Under the pieces are notes generated by a model. That model did no database searches, was not told the origin of the DNA, and was given only the letters and a program-made list of their open reading frames with translations. From positions 1 to 28,170 of the forward strand of contig DATIAR010000008.1 of assembly GCA_035457865.1 (NCBI GenBank): DNA of 28,170 bases, written 5' to 3'. The position numbers were made by a program, and so were the translations under genes. Every line of letters begins with the position of its first letter. Positions within the stretch are counted from its first letter, which is position 1. Origin of the DNA: UBA8516 sp035457865 (GTDB lineage Archaea; Thermoproteota; Nitrososphaeria; Nitrososphaerales; Nitrosopumilaceae). This document shows positions 1 to 7,468 of the stretch, in pieces.

Positions 1-1
1 C

Positions 2-262
2 TTTATAGGAAAAAAACCACTGATGGCGTATGTTACGTCTACGCTGATACAGTTGGCAAACCAACCAAAAATATCTATCAAGGCAAGAGGGCTTAGCATT
101 GGACGTGCAGTTGATGTAGCACAAATAGTTGCACGAAAAACTGAGAATGCTGGCTATTCTATCGGAGACATCAAGATCGGTTCAGAACAACTACAATCAC
201 AAGATGGACGACCAAGAAATGTTTCCACCATAGAAATAGAAGTAAAACGAAACACTTCATAG
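2..262 (+). CDS. albA: Alba DNA/RNA-binding chromatin protein (5' end outside window)
   Basis: Alba proteins are small basic dimers that coat archaeal DNA and also bind RNA. The frame stays open to the left edge of the window: codons before the first ATG (23) read F-I-G-K-K-P-L, followed by M-A-Y-V. This is the conserved Alba N-terminal strand with its GKKP nucleic-acid-binding lysines, so the true start lies upstream and the ATG at 23 is internal. The rest has the family's second half: the helix with GRAVDVAQIV, and a C-terminal strand after a basic GRPRNVSTIEI turn. About 87 residues are visible against a family length of 90-100, so only a few codons are missing. The family is clear. The number of alba paralogues in the genome cannot be seen here. 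Confidence 0.93.
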   Translation, partial: FIGKKPLMAYVTSTLIQLANQPKISIKARGLSIGRAVDVAQIVARKTENAGYSIGDIKIGSEQLQSQDGRPRNVSTIEIEVKRNTS

Positions 263-300
263 TAATACCTTGAGAGGATTTTTCCTTTCTTTTTGTTGTT

Positions 301-1164
301 TTAAAATTTATTACCGTACTTATTTTCCATTTTTCTATATTTTGATAAGTCTACTATGTCGTTGAATTGATCAAATGCAATAAGATTCTTTTTGAGCCTA
401 GAGGTTGTACCTGATTTTCTAAGTTCGCGCAGAATTTGCATAGATGCAAATGTATTTGCATAAAGCATGGACAAAGGATACAAAATTAATTTGAATCCCA
501 TCTTGTGAAGTATTCTAGAAGAGAGAAGTGGTGTTGCTCCTCCTTCAATCATATTGGCAACTAAAGGAGCATCAATAGATTTGCCAATCTTTTTCATTTC
601 TGCAACAGACTTTGGGGCTTCAATAAAAATTACATCTGCTCCAATCTTTTTGTATAAAAGGCCACGTTCTATGGCCGCCTCCAGTCCTTCAGGAGCTCTT
701 GCATCAGTTCTTGCAACAATTATGAAGTTCTTACTTTTTCTTGCATCCAATGCAGCTCGTAATTTGTCTACATATTCCTCTTTTGGAACTACCTCCTTTC
801 CTAACATGTGTCCACATCTTTTTGGCCATTTTTGATCCTCAAGAAAAATTCCAGAAGCTCCTGCAGATTCCAACTCTTTTACTATTTTCCAAACACTAAG
901 AGGATTACCATATCCAGTATCTGCATCTACAATTACAGGAACAGATACTGCCGCACAAATTCTACGAGCATTTTCTACAGTTTCTGTAGGCCCAATAAAC
1001 CCATAATCTGGCATTCCAAGAAGCGTAGCTGAAGTACCATATCCTGTCTGAAACATGGCTTCAAAACCTATCTTTTGAACCATTTTTGCTCCTATGGCAT
1101 CATATACCCCAGGAACAACAAGAGGTTTAGAATTATCGTATAGTAATTTTCTAAGTGTTGGCAA
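301..1164 (-). CDS. Isocitrate lyase/PEP mutase superfamily C-C lyase (methylisocitrate lyase-like)
   Basis: A 287-residue TIM-barrel enzyme, close to PrpB length (about 295). It shows the opening VVPGVYDA signature, the Mg-binding loop DADTGYGN (residues 80-87) and the lyase motif KRCGHM (115-120). The catalytic Cys117 in that motif indicates a C-C bond lyase and argues against a PEP mutase. Family members cleave 2-methylisocitrate, isocitrate, dimethylmalate or similar 2-hydroxy acids; the substrate cannot be fixed from sequence. The start is a TTG (1162-1164): an in-frame stop lies 30 nt upstream with no ATG between, the protein begins where the family begins, and an ATAAATAA box centred near 1190 sits 26 bp upstream, fitting a leaderless mRNA. 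It lies downstream of padR on the same strand but appears to have its own promoter in the 34-bp gap. Confidence 0.82.
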   Translation of the reverse strand: MPTLRKLLYDNSKPLVVPGVYDAIGAKMVQKIGFEAMFQTGYGTSATLLGMPDYGFIGPTETVENARRICAAVSVPVIVDADTGYGNPLSVWKIVKELESAGASGIFLEDQKWPKRCGHMLGKEVVPKEEYVDKLRAALDARKSKNFIIVARTDARAPEGLEAAIERGLLYKKIGADVIFIEAPKSVAEMKKIGKSIDAPLVANMIEGGATPLLSSRILHKMGFKLILYPLSMLYANTFASMQILRELRKSGTTSRLKKNLIAFDQFNDIVDLSKYRKMENKYGNKF

Positions 1165-1185
1165 CTGTCGAATAATGTTAATGCC

Positions 1186-1195
1186 AATTATTTAT
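1186..1195 (-). promoter_or_regulatory. TATA box for the TTG-started lyase gene
   Basis: On the minus strand the sequence reads ATAAATAATT, centred near 1190. That is about 26 bp ahead of the TTG start at 1164, the spacing expected between an archaeal TATA box and the transcription start. It supports the TTG start and an unleadered transcript. Confidence 0.5.
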
Positions 1196-1198
1196 GGT

Positions 1199-1708
1199 TT
1201 AATTAATTTTGATCTCTTTCCCTCGAGATTTTTTTTCAGATGTTTGTAATTTATGAAGTTCAGATTCTAGGAATTTCTTATATCGTAAAGTTTCTTCTTT
1301 TGTCATATTTGATACGTTAGAGCTAAGAGAATTTCCTATACTTGTTATACGCTCAAGAAGATCCATGGCAACAAATTTTCCTACACTTCCTACTCTGAAC
1401 ATCACATCAAGCTGATTTTTTACTATATTGTTTAGCGTTTCAAGATCATCTGTCATGATTCGACCTTTCCTAGTTATCTGATATTTGCCGTCTTTTGTTT
1501 CTTCAATAAGACCATCCTCTAAAAGTCTGCCAAGCAAGGGATAAATCAAACCCGGGGAAGGTTTCCATTTGCCACCGCTCTGATTCACCGCAAAGTCGAT
1601 TATTTCTTTACCAGTACAAGGATGTTTTTTTAGGGTTTCAAGTATGAAATATCTTGAAAAACCTCTTGGAACTGAACTCCCAACTCTCTTTATCCACTGT
1701 GTTAACAT
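1199..1708 (-). CDS. PadR-family transcriptional regulator
   Basis: A protein of about 169 residues with an N-terminal winged helix of the PadR type. It includes the characteristic segment GGKWKPSPGLIYPLLGRL followed by EDGLIEE and a basic wing (GKYQITRKGR). After it comes a helical, partly charged C-terminal region of the sort that forms the PadR dimer arm. PadR proteins are usually ligand-responsive repressors that control a neighbouring gene and themselves. Two starts are possible, GTG at 1711 and ATG at 1708; I chose the ATG because a TATA element lies 27 bp upstream of it. The gene is divergent from the sdh operon, and a perfect 8-bp inverted repeat covers its start region, so autoregulation is likely. 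The ligand is unknown. Confidence 0.85.
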   Translation of the reverse strand: MLTQWIKRVGSSVPRGFSRYFILETLKKHPCTGKEIIDFAVNQSGGKWKPSPGLIYPLLGRLLEDGLIEETKDGKYQITRKGRIMTDDLETLNNIVKNQLDVMFRVGSVGKFVAMDLLERITSIGNSLSSNVSNMTKEETLRYKKFLESELHKLQTSEKKSRGKEIKIN

Positions 1709-1730
1709 CACTAGTAATATCGCTAGTGAT
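1707..1730. promoter_or_regulatory. Probable PadR operator: perfect inverted repeat over the padR start
   Basis: ATCACTAG (1707-1714) and CTAGTGAT (1723-1730) are perfect inverted 8-mers separated by 8 bp. On the minus strand a TATA stretch (ATTAATATATA, about 1730-1740) lies immediately upstream of the repeat, and the padR ATG at 1708 is inside its far end. A bound dimer would therefore cover the region from the TATA box to the transcription and translation start. This is a classic autorepression layout. That PadR itself is the binder is inferred from position. Confidence 0.65.
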
Positions 1731-1776
1731 ATATATTAATAATTCGATCTAAATTTGCACAGAGACTTTCATAAGA

Positions 1777-1806
1777 CATATTTATCTAATTTGAAAAGGT
1801 AGAGGT
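1777..1806 (+). promoter_or_regulatory. Promoter and ribosome-binding region of the sdh operon
   Basis: An AT-rich TATA-like stretch (CATATTTATCTAAT, about 1777-1790) lies roughly 30 bp before the sdhA ATG at 1815, and AGAGGT (1801-1806) is a Shine-Dalgarno-like match 8 nt before that ATG. If transcription starts about 26 bp after the TATA centre the leader would be very short, so the AGAGGT may not be used. Confidence 0.4.
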
Positions 1807-1814
1807 CTAAACAT

Positions 1815-3524
1815 ATGACCGACACGATAGAACACGATCTGCTAATTGTCGGCTCTGGTCTTGCTGGTCTAAGAGCTGCAATTCAAGCTGCAAAGACAAG
1901 CTCAAAGATTAAGATTGCAGTAATCTCAAAATTACAAGTGATGCGTTCACATTCTGTTTCCGCAGAAGGTGGAACTGCAGCTGTTCTTTTTCCTGAAGAA
2001 GGAGATAGCTTAGAATCACATGTATATGACACAGTAAAAGGAAGTGACTTTCTTGCTGATCAAGATGTTGTGGAAAGACTAGTTCATGAAATGCCATCTG
2101 AAATTTATCAGCTTGAACATTGGGGAATGCCTTGGTCACGTAGAGAAGATGGAAGAATAGGTCAAAGAAAGTTTGGTGGCTATAGTTTTCCAAGGGCAAC
2201 ATATGCCCAAGATAAGGTTGGATTTTATGAAATGCAGACTTTGTATGATACATGCCAAAAGTTTGATAATATTGAATTCTTCAATGAATGGTTCGTTACA
2301 TCTATAATACATGATGGACAAAGATTTTGTGGAATAACGGCAATCGAACTTTCATCGGGAACTTTTTACACCATAAAAGCTAAAGCATTAATAATTGCAA
2401 CAGGTGGTGCAGGAAGAGTTTATAGTTATTCAACATACGCACTTTCATCTACACCAGACGGGCTTGATATGGCATACAGAGCAGGCCTTGCACTAAAAGA
2501 CATGGAATTTGTTCAATTCCATCCTACGGGAATTCTGCCTTCTGGCATACTAATTACTGAAGGAGCAAGAGGTGAGGGTGGTTATCTTATCAATAAAGAC
2601 GGTGAAAGATTCATGAAAAAGTATGCCCCCGCTTTGATGGAGCTTGCTCCACGAGACATAGTTTCTCGTTCCATGATGACTGAGATGTCTGATGGTCGTG
2701 GTTTTAAAAATGAAACAGGAGTCGACTGTCTAAAACTAGATCTCCGACACTTGGGTGATAATATAATAAAAGAAAAACTTGCTGCTATCAGAGAAATATC
2801 TATGAAATTTTCAGGAGTTGATCCAGGTAATGAGCCAATTGATGTCAGACCGGTATGTCATTACATGATGGGTGGAATTCATACTGATATTGACGGAGCC
2901 ACAGAAATACAGGGAATATGGGCTGCTGGAGAAGCTGCCTGTAACAGTACACATGGTGCAAATAGATTGGGTGCCAACTCTACAAGTGAATGTATTGTCT
3001 GGGGAAAAATTACAGGTGAGCTTGCAGCAAGATATGTTCTAGATGCAAAATCGTCACAATTTCCCTTGCACCTTGTGGCTTTAGAAGAAAAAAGAATTTA
3101 CGATGGAATATTCCGTGGTCATGGTGATGCAAATCCATACGAAGTAAAACAACAAGTTACCGATATAATGACTGAAAAAGCATACGTGTTTAGAAATGAA
3201 AAAGATTTGGTTGATGGGTTAAAAAAACTACGTGACTTGAAAGAAAAAACATGGAAACACGTTGATGATAAAGCAAGCGAGTACAATACTAATTTTACAA
3301 ATGTTATGGAGCTCGATTCTATATTTCGCATTGCTGAGGTTATCTTAGTTGGAGCAATAAAAAGAAAAGAATCCAGAGGTGCTCACGCAAGGACAGATTA
3401 TCCAGAAAGAGATGATAAGAACTTTTTACATCACACTCTTGCTTATTATGATATCAAAGAACCTGTTCTGAAAGAACATCCTGTCACTATTACTAAATAC
3501 AAGCCTGTGGAGAGAAAATACTGA
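1815..3524 (+). CDS. sdhA: Succinate dehydrogenase flavoprotein subunit
   Basis: The catalytic subunit of complex II, oxidising succinate to fumarate on the cytoplasmic face of the membrane. At 569 residues it is close to bacterial SdhA. An N-terminal Rossmann motif GSGLAGLRAA (13-22) binds FAD. RSHSVSAEGG (44-53) contains His46, the residue that carries covalent FAD in this family. The substrate site is represented by HPTGI (236-240), TEGARGEGG (248-256), the catalytic Arg in APRDIVSRS (Arg280), HYMMGG (His349) and the final FAD motif GEAACNSTHGANRLGANS (372-389). It heads an operon: its TGA overlaps the ATG of sdhC (TGATG), implying translational coupling. In autotrophic thaumarchaea the enzyme also serves conversion of succinate and fumarate linked to the CO2-fixation cycle; that role is inferred. 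Confidence 0.95.
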   Translation: MTDTIEHDLLIVGSGLAGLRAAIQAAKTSSKIKIAVISKLQVMRSHSVSAEGGTAAVLFPEEGDSLESHVYDTVKGSDFLADQDVVERLVHEMPSEIYQLEHWGMPWSRREDGRIGQRKFGGYSFPRATYAQDKVGFYEMQTLYDTCQKFDNIEFFNEWFVTSIIHDGQRFCGITAIELSSGTFYTIKAKALIIATGGAGRVYSYSTYALSSTPDGLDMAYRAGLALKDMEFVQFHPTGILPSGILITEGARGEGGYLINKDGERFMKKYAPALMELAPRDIVSRSMMTEMSDGRGFKNETGVDCLKLDLRHLGDNIIKEKLAAIREISMKFSGVDPGNEPIDVRPVCHYMMGGIHTDIDGATEIQGIWAAGEAACNSTHGANRLGANSTSECIVWGKITGELAARYVLDAKSSQFPLHLVALEEKRIYDGIFRGHGDANPYEVKQQVTDIMTEKAYVFRNEKDLVDGLKKLRDLKEKTWKHVDDKASEYNTNFTNVMELDSIFRIAEVILVGAIKRKESRGAHARTDYPERDDKNFLHHTLAYYDIKEPVLKEHPVTITKYKPVERKY

Positions 3525-3955
3525 TGGAAAGACAATCAAACCGTGAGGGAATAAAAGGTTGGTTAAATCCAGGTAGATACGGACTAGAACGAGTTGCATA
3601 CTGGCTTATGCGTCTTACTGGACTTGGATTATTAGTATACTTTATAGCTCACGTCTTTGAAACAAGTTCAATCGTTAATGGTAAAGAAGCATGGCAAAAA
3701 ATGTTAGAGCTTACACAGACTACAGAAGGTCACATCATACTTACAATCGTTATAGGAATGTGTGTCTTTCACACTGCAAACGGGATAAGAGTAATGCTTG
3801 GTCATGGCGGTGTAGGAGTTGGTAAGCCAGGCAGACCAGACTACCCATACAAACCAGCGTCGTTAAACTCAAGACACAAACTATGCATCTTAGCTTCAAT
3901 TGGACTTGCAGCATTGGCGATGATGTATGGCTTGGCAGTTTTGTTTGGTGAGTAA
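3524..3955 (+). CDS. sdhC: Succinate dehydrogenase membrane anchor, SdhC-like
   Basis: A 143-residue membrane protein with three hydrophobic spans (about 28-48, 70-92 and 117-141) and a basic N-terminus, the standard size and topology of an SdhC anchor. The second span contains HTANGIRV with His83, in the same context as the haem-b axial His of bacterial SdhC (H..xGIR). It overlaps sdhA by one base and is followed one base later by the sdhD ATG. It anchors SdhA/SdhB and forms part of the quinone site with SdhD. Assignment as C rather than D is by order and by the Arg-rich N-terminal helix before span 1. Confidence 0.85.
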   Translation: MERQSNREGIKGWLNPGRYGLERVAYWLMRLTGLGLLVYFIAHVFETSSIVNGKEAWQKMLELTQTTEGHIILTIVIGMCVFHTANGIRVMLGHGGVGVGKPGRPDYPYKPASLNSRHKLCILASIGLAALAMMYGLAVLFGE

Positions 3956-3956
3956 A

Positions 3957-4298
3957 ATGCAAGAAAGCATAATCATGAAAATACATTATGGTACAGCACT
4001 AGGAGCAGTAGTACTTGTAGCGATCCATATTCTATTTAGAATGACACAAAACTTTTCTGAATCTTTACAATATGAAAGTGTGATAGCAAATTATCAATTT
4101 TTACCATATGCGATTATGCTAGAATTAATACTCATCTTACTTTCAGTACATGGATTTAATGGCTTAAGAGTAATACTATTAGAATTAAAGCAAGGTGTTG
4201 GATATGAAAAAGCTGTTAATTATGGTTGTATTGCTGCCATTGCTGTACTAGTTGCTTACGGATCTAGGACTATATTGATGGCAGGATTTGGAATGTAA
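3957..4298 (+). CDS. sdhD: Succinate dehydrogenase membrane anchor, SdhD-like
   Basis: A 113-residue, three-span membrane protein. The frame is open further upstream inside sdhC, but I place the start at the ATG at 3957: a GGTGAG ribosome-binding match (3947-3952) lies just before it, and the extra upstream residues would only be sdhC sequence in another frame. Span 2 carries HGFNGLRV with His65, echoing the HTANGIRV motif of the preceding subunit. Together the two His residues are good candidates for ligands of one haem b. The repeated motif suggests the two anchors are ancient duplicates. Confidence 0.82.
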   Translation: MQESIIMKIHYGTALGAVVLVAIHILFRMTQNFSESLQYESVIANYQFLPYAIMLELILILLSVHGFNGLRVILLELKQGVGYEKAVNYGCIAAIAVLVAYGSRTILMAGFGM

Positions 4299-4299
4299 C

Positions 4300-5070
4300 A
4301 TGGCTGCAATAACTCCAAAACTTTCTGACGAAATCCCATCGACAATAGGTTCTTCTACTAATTCAGTAACTCTGAGGATCTCAAAATTCAATCCAAAAAC
4401 TGACCCTGCTGCAACATTTGTAGAGTTTAACGTTCCTGTTCAAAAATGGACAACAGTTTTAGATGTAATCTTATCTGTAAAACAACATCTAGATCCTTCA
4501 GTCGCAGTAAGATATTCTTGCAGACAAGCATCCTGTGGATCTTGTGGAATGAAAATAAATGGAAGGCCCGCTCTTGCATGCTATACAAAAATTTCAGAAC
4601 TTAATTCAAATGTAGTCACAGTAGAACCAATGGATAATTATCCCATTCTTAGAGATCTCGCCGTAGACTTTACACAATTCTTTTCTACACATAAAAAACT
4701 AAAACCATACATAATCAGGGATGATTCAGAAGTAACTGGAGACACAAAAGAATTTCTACAGACTCCAAAAGAAGTTGAAGAGTATCTACAATTTTCATAT
4801 TGCATAAAATGTGGATTATGTAATTCCGCATGTCCAACCATGGCTACAGATTCATCATTTATCGGACCACAAGCACTAGCTCAAGCTTATCGTTATGTAG
4901 CAGATAACAGAGATAATGGTAAAAAAGATCGCCTAAAAATAATAGATAATTCACATGGAATATGGCGATGTCACTTTGCTGGTTCCTGTAGCCAAGTTTG
5001 TCCAAAAGGTGTTGATCCTGCCATGGGAATACAATTACTTAGAGGATATCTGTTAGGATTTAGAAAATAA
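4300..5070 (+). CDS. sdhB: Succinate dehydrogenase iron-sulfur subunit
   Basis: The electron-transfer subunit of complex II, 256 residues from the ATG at 4300, which follows the sdhD stop by one base (a TTG at 4288 is a less likely start). An N-terminal plant-type ferredoxin domain holds a [2Fe-2S] cluster on Cys74, 79, 82 and 94. The C-terminal domain has CIKCGLCNSACP (Cys168, 171, 174, 178) for [4Fe-4S], and CHFAGSCSQVCPKG (Cys224, 230, 234) for the third cluster, normally [3Fe-4S]. All expected ligands are present. It is last in an A-C-D-B operon and ends directly against the convergent DUF59 gene, with no base between the two stop codons. Confidence 0.95.
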   Translation: MAAITPKLSDEIPSTIGSSTNSVTLRISKFNPKTDPAATFVEFNVPVQKWTTVLDVILSVKQHLDPSVAVRYSCRQASCGSCGMKINGRPALACYTKISELNSNVVTVEPMDNYPILRDLAVDFTQFFSTHKKLKPYIIRDDSEVTGDTKEFLQTPKEVEEYLQFSYCIKCGLCNSACPTMATDSSFIGPQALAQAYRYVADNRDNGKKDRLKIIDNSHGIWRCHFAGSCSQVCPKGVDPAMGIQLLRGYLLGFRK

Positions 5071-5391
5071 CTAGGGTTTTTTTGGATTTTTGCTTGCGTT
5101 TACTTGATTGTTTATGGCTTCTGCCATGAAATGATTTGAAACATTCAACTTGACGTCATCAATGCCATCAATCTTTAACAAATTATCGTGTACATCCTGG
5201 GCTATTTTAAAACCAAATATGGCTGGGCAAAAGGGACTTGTTAAATGTAAATCTATCTTCACTGCTGAACCATCAATGTCTATGTTGTCTATAAGCTCAA
5301 GTTCCATTATGGAGACGTTTATTTCAGGATCTACAATTTTTGTTAATTCATCAAAAATCATTCTTCTTAATTGCTGACTTTCTTGTGCCAT
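5071..5391 (-). CDS. MIP18/DUF59 family protein, Fe-S cluster assembly factor
   Basis: A 106-residue protein of the DUF59 (SufT/MIP18/PaaD-like) family, whose members help mature iron-sulfur proteins. Visible marks are the N-terminal helix, the DPEIN turn (21-25) after a VDP strand, and the conserved TSPFCP segment (51-56), where Cys55 is the family's functional cysteine. It sits tail to tail with sdhB, an Fe-S protein, which fits a role in Fe-S biogenesis but does not prove it acts on complex II. The ATG at 5391 lies about 24 bp from a TATATATA element it shares with argH. The last codons overlap a T-run on the plus strand that may end sdh transcription. Confidence 0.85.
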   Translation of the reverse strand: MAQESQQLRRMIFDELTKIVDPEINVSIMELELIDNIDIDGSAVKIDLHLTSPFCPAIFGFKIAQDVHDNLLKIDGIDDVKLNVSNHFMAEAINNQVNASKNPKKP

Positions 5392-5408
5392 AATAAAAAA
5401 CCGTCTAT

Positions 5409-5420
5409 GCTATATATAAC
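5409..5420. promoter_or_regulatory. Shared TATA element for two divergent leaderless genes
   Basis: A self-complementary TATATATA core at 5411-5418 lies in a 48-bp gap between two divergent start codons. Its centre is about 25.5 bp from the argH ATG (5440) and about 23.5 bp from the DUF59 ATG (5391). No second TATA-like stretch is obvious in the gap, so one element may serve both genes. Confidence 0.6.
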
Positions 5421-5439
5421 CATTCTAATTTCTAAATTG

Positions 5440-6900
5440 ATGTATCGTTCAAGATTCACAGAAAATTTTGATAAACAAACTCTAGATTATCTTTCATCAA
5501 TTTCAGAAGACAAAGAAATTGCATTATACGACATTTGGGGCAGCCAAGCCCATTCTATAATGCTTTATGAAAATAAAATAATTTCAAAAAAAGAAGCAAC
5601 AAAAATTTTATCATCTCTTGAAAAACTAAAAAAAGAAAATCTATCAGTAAAATCAGATTCTGAAGACATTCATGAACTAATAGAATCGCTAATCATAAAA
5701 AAAGCGGGAAAGCAAGCTGGTGGTAAAATGCATACTGCACGCTCACGAAATGATCAGGTCTCACTTGATATTAGAATGAAAATTAGAGACGACATTAATA
5801 CAATATGTTCCTGTCTTTTAGAAATTATAGAAACTCTTACGTCTTTAGCTGAAAAAAACAGTGATGCTATAATGCCACTTTATACGCATCTCCAACAAGC
5901 TCAAGTGGGAGTTTTTTCACACTATCTCCTTGCATATGTAGATGCCTTGTTTAGAGATTTAGACAGATTCTATGTAACATATGGCAGAGTAAATGAATCT
6001 CCGCTGGGTGCAGGACCTGTAGGAGGAACAAGCTTGCCTATTGATAGGCAAAGCACTGCAAAGATGCTTGGATTCAAGGGAATAATTGAAAACTCCATTG
6101 ATGCAACTGGCACTCGCGACTTTGTGGCAGAATATGTAGGACAGATCGCAATTCTTATGACAAACTTGAGTCGACTTGCAGAAGACTTTATCATTTGGTC
6201 AACATCAGAATTTTCATTCATCGAACTTTCAGACAAGTTTGCATCAACATCAAGTGTCATGCCGCAAAAAAAGAACCCAGACATACTAGAGCTTACACGT
6301 GGAAAGACTGCACAAGTAATTGGATATCAAATGGCTATTCTTTCAAACATCAAAGGTCTTCCTTCAGGATATAGTAGAGATTTACAACAGATTAAAACAT
6401 CGATTTGGGCTGCTTCAAAAATTGCGATATCTACACTTTTAGTGAATAACGCCATGTTGAAAACCTTGAAAGTTAACAAACATAGAATGAAAAAAGCAAT
6501 AGATTCAGGCTACTCTATTTCATTAGACATTGCAGAACATCTTGTCAAAAAAGGACTTCCTTTTAGAACTGCCCACAAGATTGTTGGTCAACTAGTACAA
6601 ACTGCCTCAAATTTACAAAAGCCTCTCTCATCACTATCTCTTCCTGAAATCAAAAAATCTCTTAGTGAGTACAAAATGGATCCAAAAGAACTACACAGAA
6701 TAATAAAATCAATGAATGTACATTCATCGCTTCAACAAAGAACATCCCATGGTTCTTCAGGCAAGTCAGAACAACAGCGCATGATTTTAGACAGGAAAAA
6801 AAAGATTCAAGCATATAGGATTGGAACTACTAAAAGGGCAAACGAAGTTAAAGTTGCCTTTGAAAATCTTGCAGCCAAGATAAGAACAATAACAAAATAA
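5440..6900 (+). CDS. argH: Argininosuccinate lyase
   Basis: The last step of arginine synthesis: argininosuccinate to arginine plus fumarate. 486 residues from the ATG at 5440, which begins MYRSRF and has a TATA box 26 bp upstream; longer in-frame starts would run through that promoter. Fumarase/aspartase-superfamily motifs are intact: HTARSRNDQ (98-106), the THLQQAQ segment with the general-base His, and the flexible catalytic loop SSVMPQKKNP (271-280). It is somewhat longer than E. coli ArgH (457). The gene stands alone rather than next to argG here, and is divergent from the DUF59 gene. Confidence 0.95.
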   Translation: MYRSRFTENFDKQTLDYLSSISEDKEIALYDIWGSQAHSIMLYENKIISKKEATKILSSLEKLKKENLSVKSDSEDIHELIESLIIKKAGKQAGGKMHTARSRNDQVSLDIRMKIRDDINTICSCLLEIIETLTSLAEKNSDAIMPLYTHLQQAQVGVFSHYLLAYVDALFRDLDRFYVTYGRVNESPLGAGPVGGTSLPIDRQSTAKMLGFKGIIENSIDATGTRDFVAEYVGQIAILMTNLSRLAEDFIIWSTSEFSFIELSDKFASTSSVMPQKKNPDILELTRGKTAQVIGYQMAILSNIKGLPSGYSRDLQQIKTSIWAASKIAISTLLVNNAMLKTLKVNKHRMKKAIDSGYSISLDIAEHLVKKGLPFRTAHKIVGQLVQTASNLQKPLSSLSLPEIKKSLSEYKMDPKELHRIIKSMNVHSSLQQRTSHGSSGKSEQQRMILDRKKKIQAYRIGTTKRANEVKVAFENLAAKIRTITK

Positions 6901-7000
6901 TTTATGAATGTCAAGTTAATCTACATTTTTTGCCAAATTCCTATCTGTAAAAGCTAGATTTTGATGTAGTAATCTTGACTTTTCCATTGATTTTGATTCA

Positions 7001-7037
7001 CATACCTCTAGATAAAAAATCCCCGTAATGAGGTATG
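7001..7037. promoter_or_regulatory. Inverted repeat flanking the promoter of the 69-residue protein gene
   Basis: CATACCTC (7001-7008) and GAGGTATG (7030-7037) are perfect inverted 8-mers with a 21-bp spacer. The spacer holds an A-rich TATA-like stretch (ATAAAAAAT, about 7011-7019) roughly 26 bp before the ATG at 7042, so the repeat brackets a probable core promoter. The right arm also contains GAGGT, a Shine-Dalgarno match 7 nt before the ATG. If transcription starts upstream, the left arm could pair with and hide it. Confidence 0.45.
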
Positions 7038-7041
7038 CAGT

Positions 7042-7251
7042 ATGTTTCAATTCATACACCCACAATCCGAAAAACCTAACTACACTACAGGTCAAACATG
7101 GGGAGCACTAAAGAAAGCGTGGAGAGGTTACAAGATTGCCAAAGTGCAGTCTGATACCGCAAAAATGACTGAATACGCTAAAAAAATTAGAACGCTCGAA
7201 CATGATTTGGGAGTTAAACAAGCAGAATTCCCAGAACTGAACCTAAGTTAG
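7042..7251 (+). CDS. Small hypothetical protein, charged and helical
   Basis: A 69-residue cytoplasmic protein of no family I recognise. A W-G-A-L-K-K-A-W-R-G-Y segment (about 20-30) precedes a Lys/Glu-rich stretch predicted helical (about 31-58). There is no signal peptide, membrane span or metal motif. It looks like a real gene: a clear ATG, an inverted repeat and TATA-like element in front, codon use like its neighbours, and a T-rich hairpin after the stop. The GWGALKKAWRGYK-like composition resembles small nucleic-acid or ribosome-associated proteins, but this is only an impression. Confidence 0.6.
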   Translation: MFQFIHPQSEKPNYTTGQTWGALKKAWRGYKIAKVQSDTAKMTEYAKKIRTLEHDLGVKQAEFPELNLS

Positions 7252-7254
7252 TTA

Positions 7255-7276
7255 GCCCTCTTTTTTATTTTTGGGC
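7255..7276 (+). terminator. T-rich hairpin terminator candidate
   Basis: GCCC (7255-7258) and GGGC (7273-7276) can pair around a loop that is almost all T (7259-7272), just after the TAG of the 69-residue protein gene. Archaeal termination depends mainly on T-runs, so the T-tract is the stronger part of the signal. From here to 7468 (about 190 bp) I see no supported gene. Confidence 0.45.
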
Positions 7277-7468
7277 CTAATTTTATCTGGAACTTGTTAG
7301 TGTTACTCTAAATGCAAGTGATGCATAATGCAAAAGATATAGTTGAATTCATTGAAGAATATCATTTGTAGATAATGAACTCTAGATATCAATCCCTCAC
7401 ATTACATTTACGATAATGATTCGTTTAAAAAATCCATTTGGCTCATTTTTCATGCGTAATAAAACGTT

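Noticed and set aside
301..1164. Phosphoenolpyruvate mutase or isocitrate lyase proper
   Set aside because: The KRCGH motif has the lyase Cys, unlike PEP mutase, and 287 residues is far shorter than glyoxylate-cycle isocitrate lyase (over 420).
3927..3956. Ten extra codons before sdhD
   Set aside because: They overlap sdhC in another frame; the ATG at 3957 has a GGTGAG site at the right distance.
4288..4299. TTG start of sdhB four codons upstream
   Set aside because: It would overlap the sdhD end, and an ATG follows at 4300 next to the stop, the more usual arrangement in this operon.
7312..7371. A 19-codon open frame starting ATG in the gap before tRNA-Lys
   Set aside because: Too short to judge, no ribosome-binding site or convincing TATA box, and no recognisable sequence pattern.
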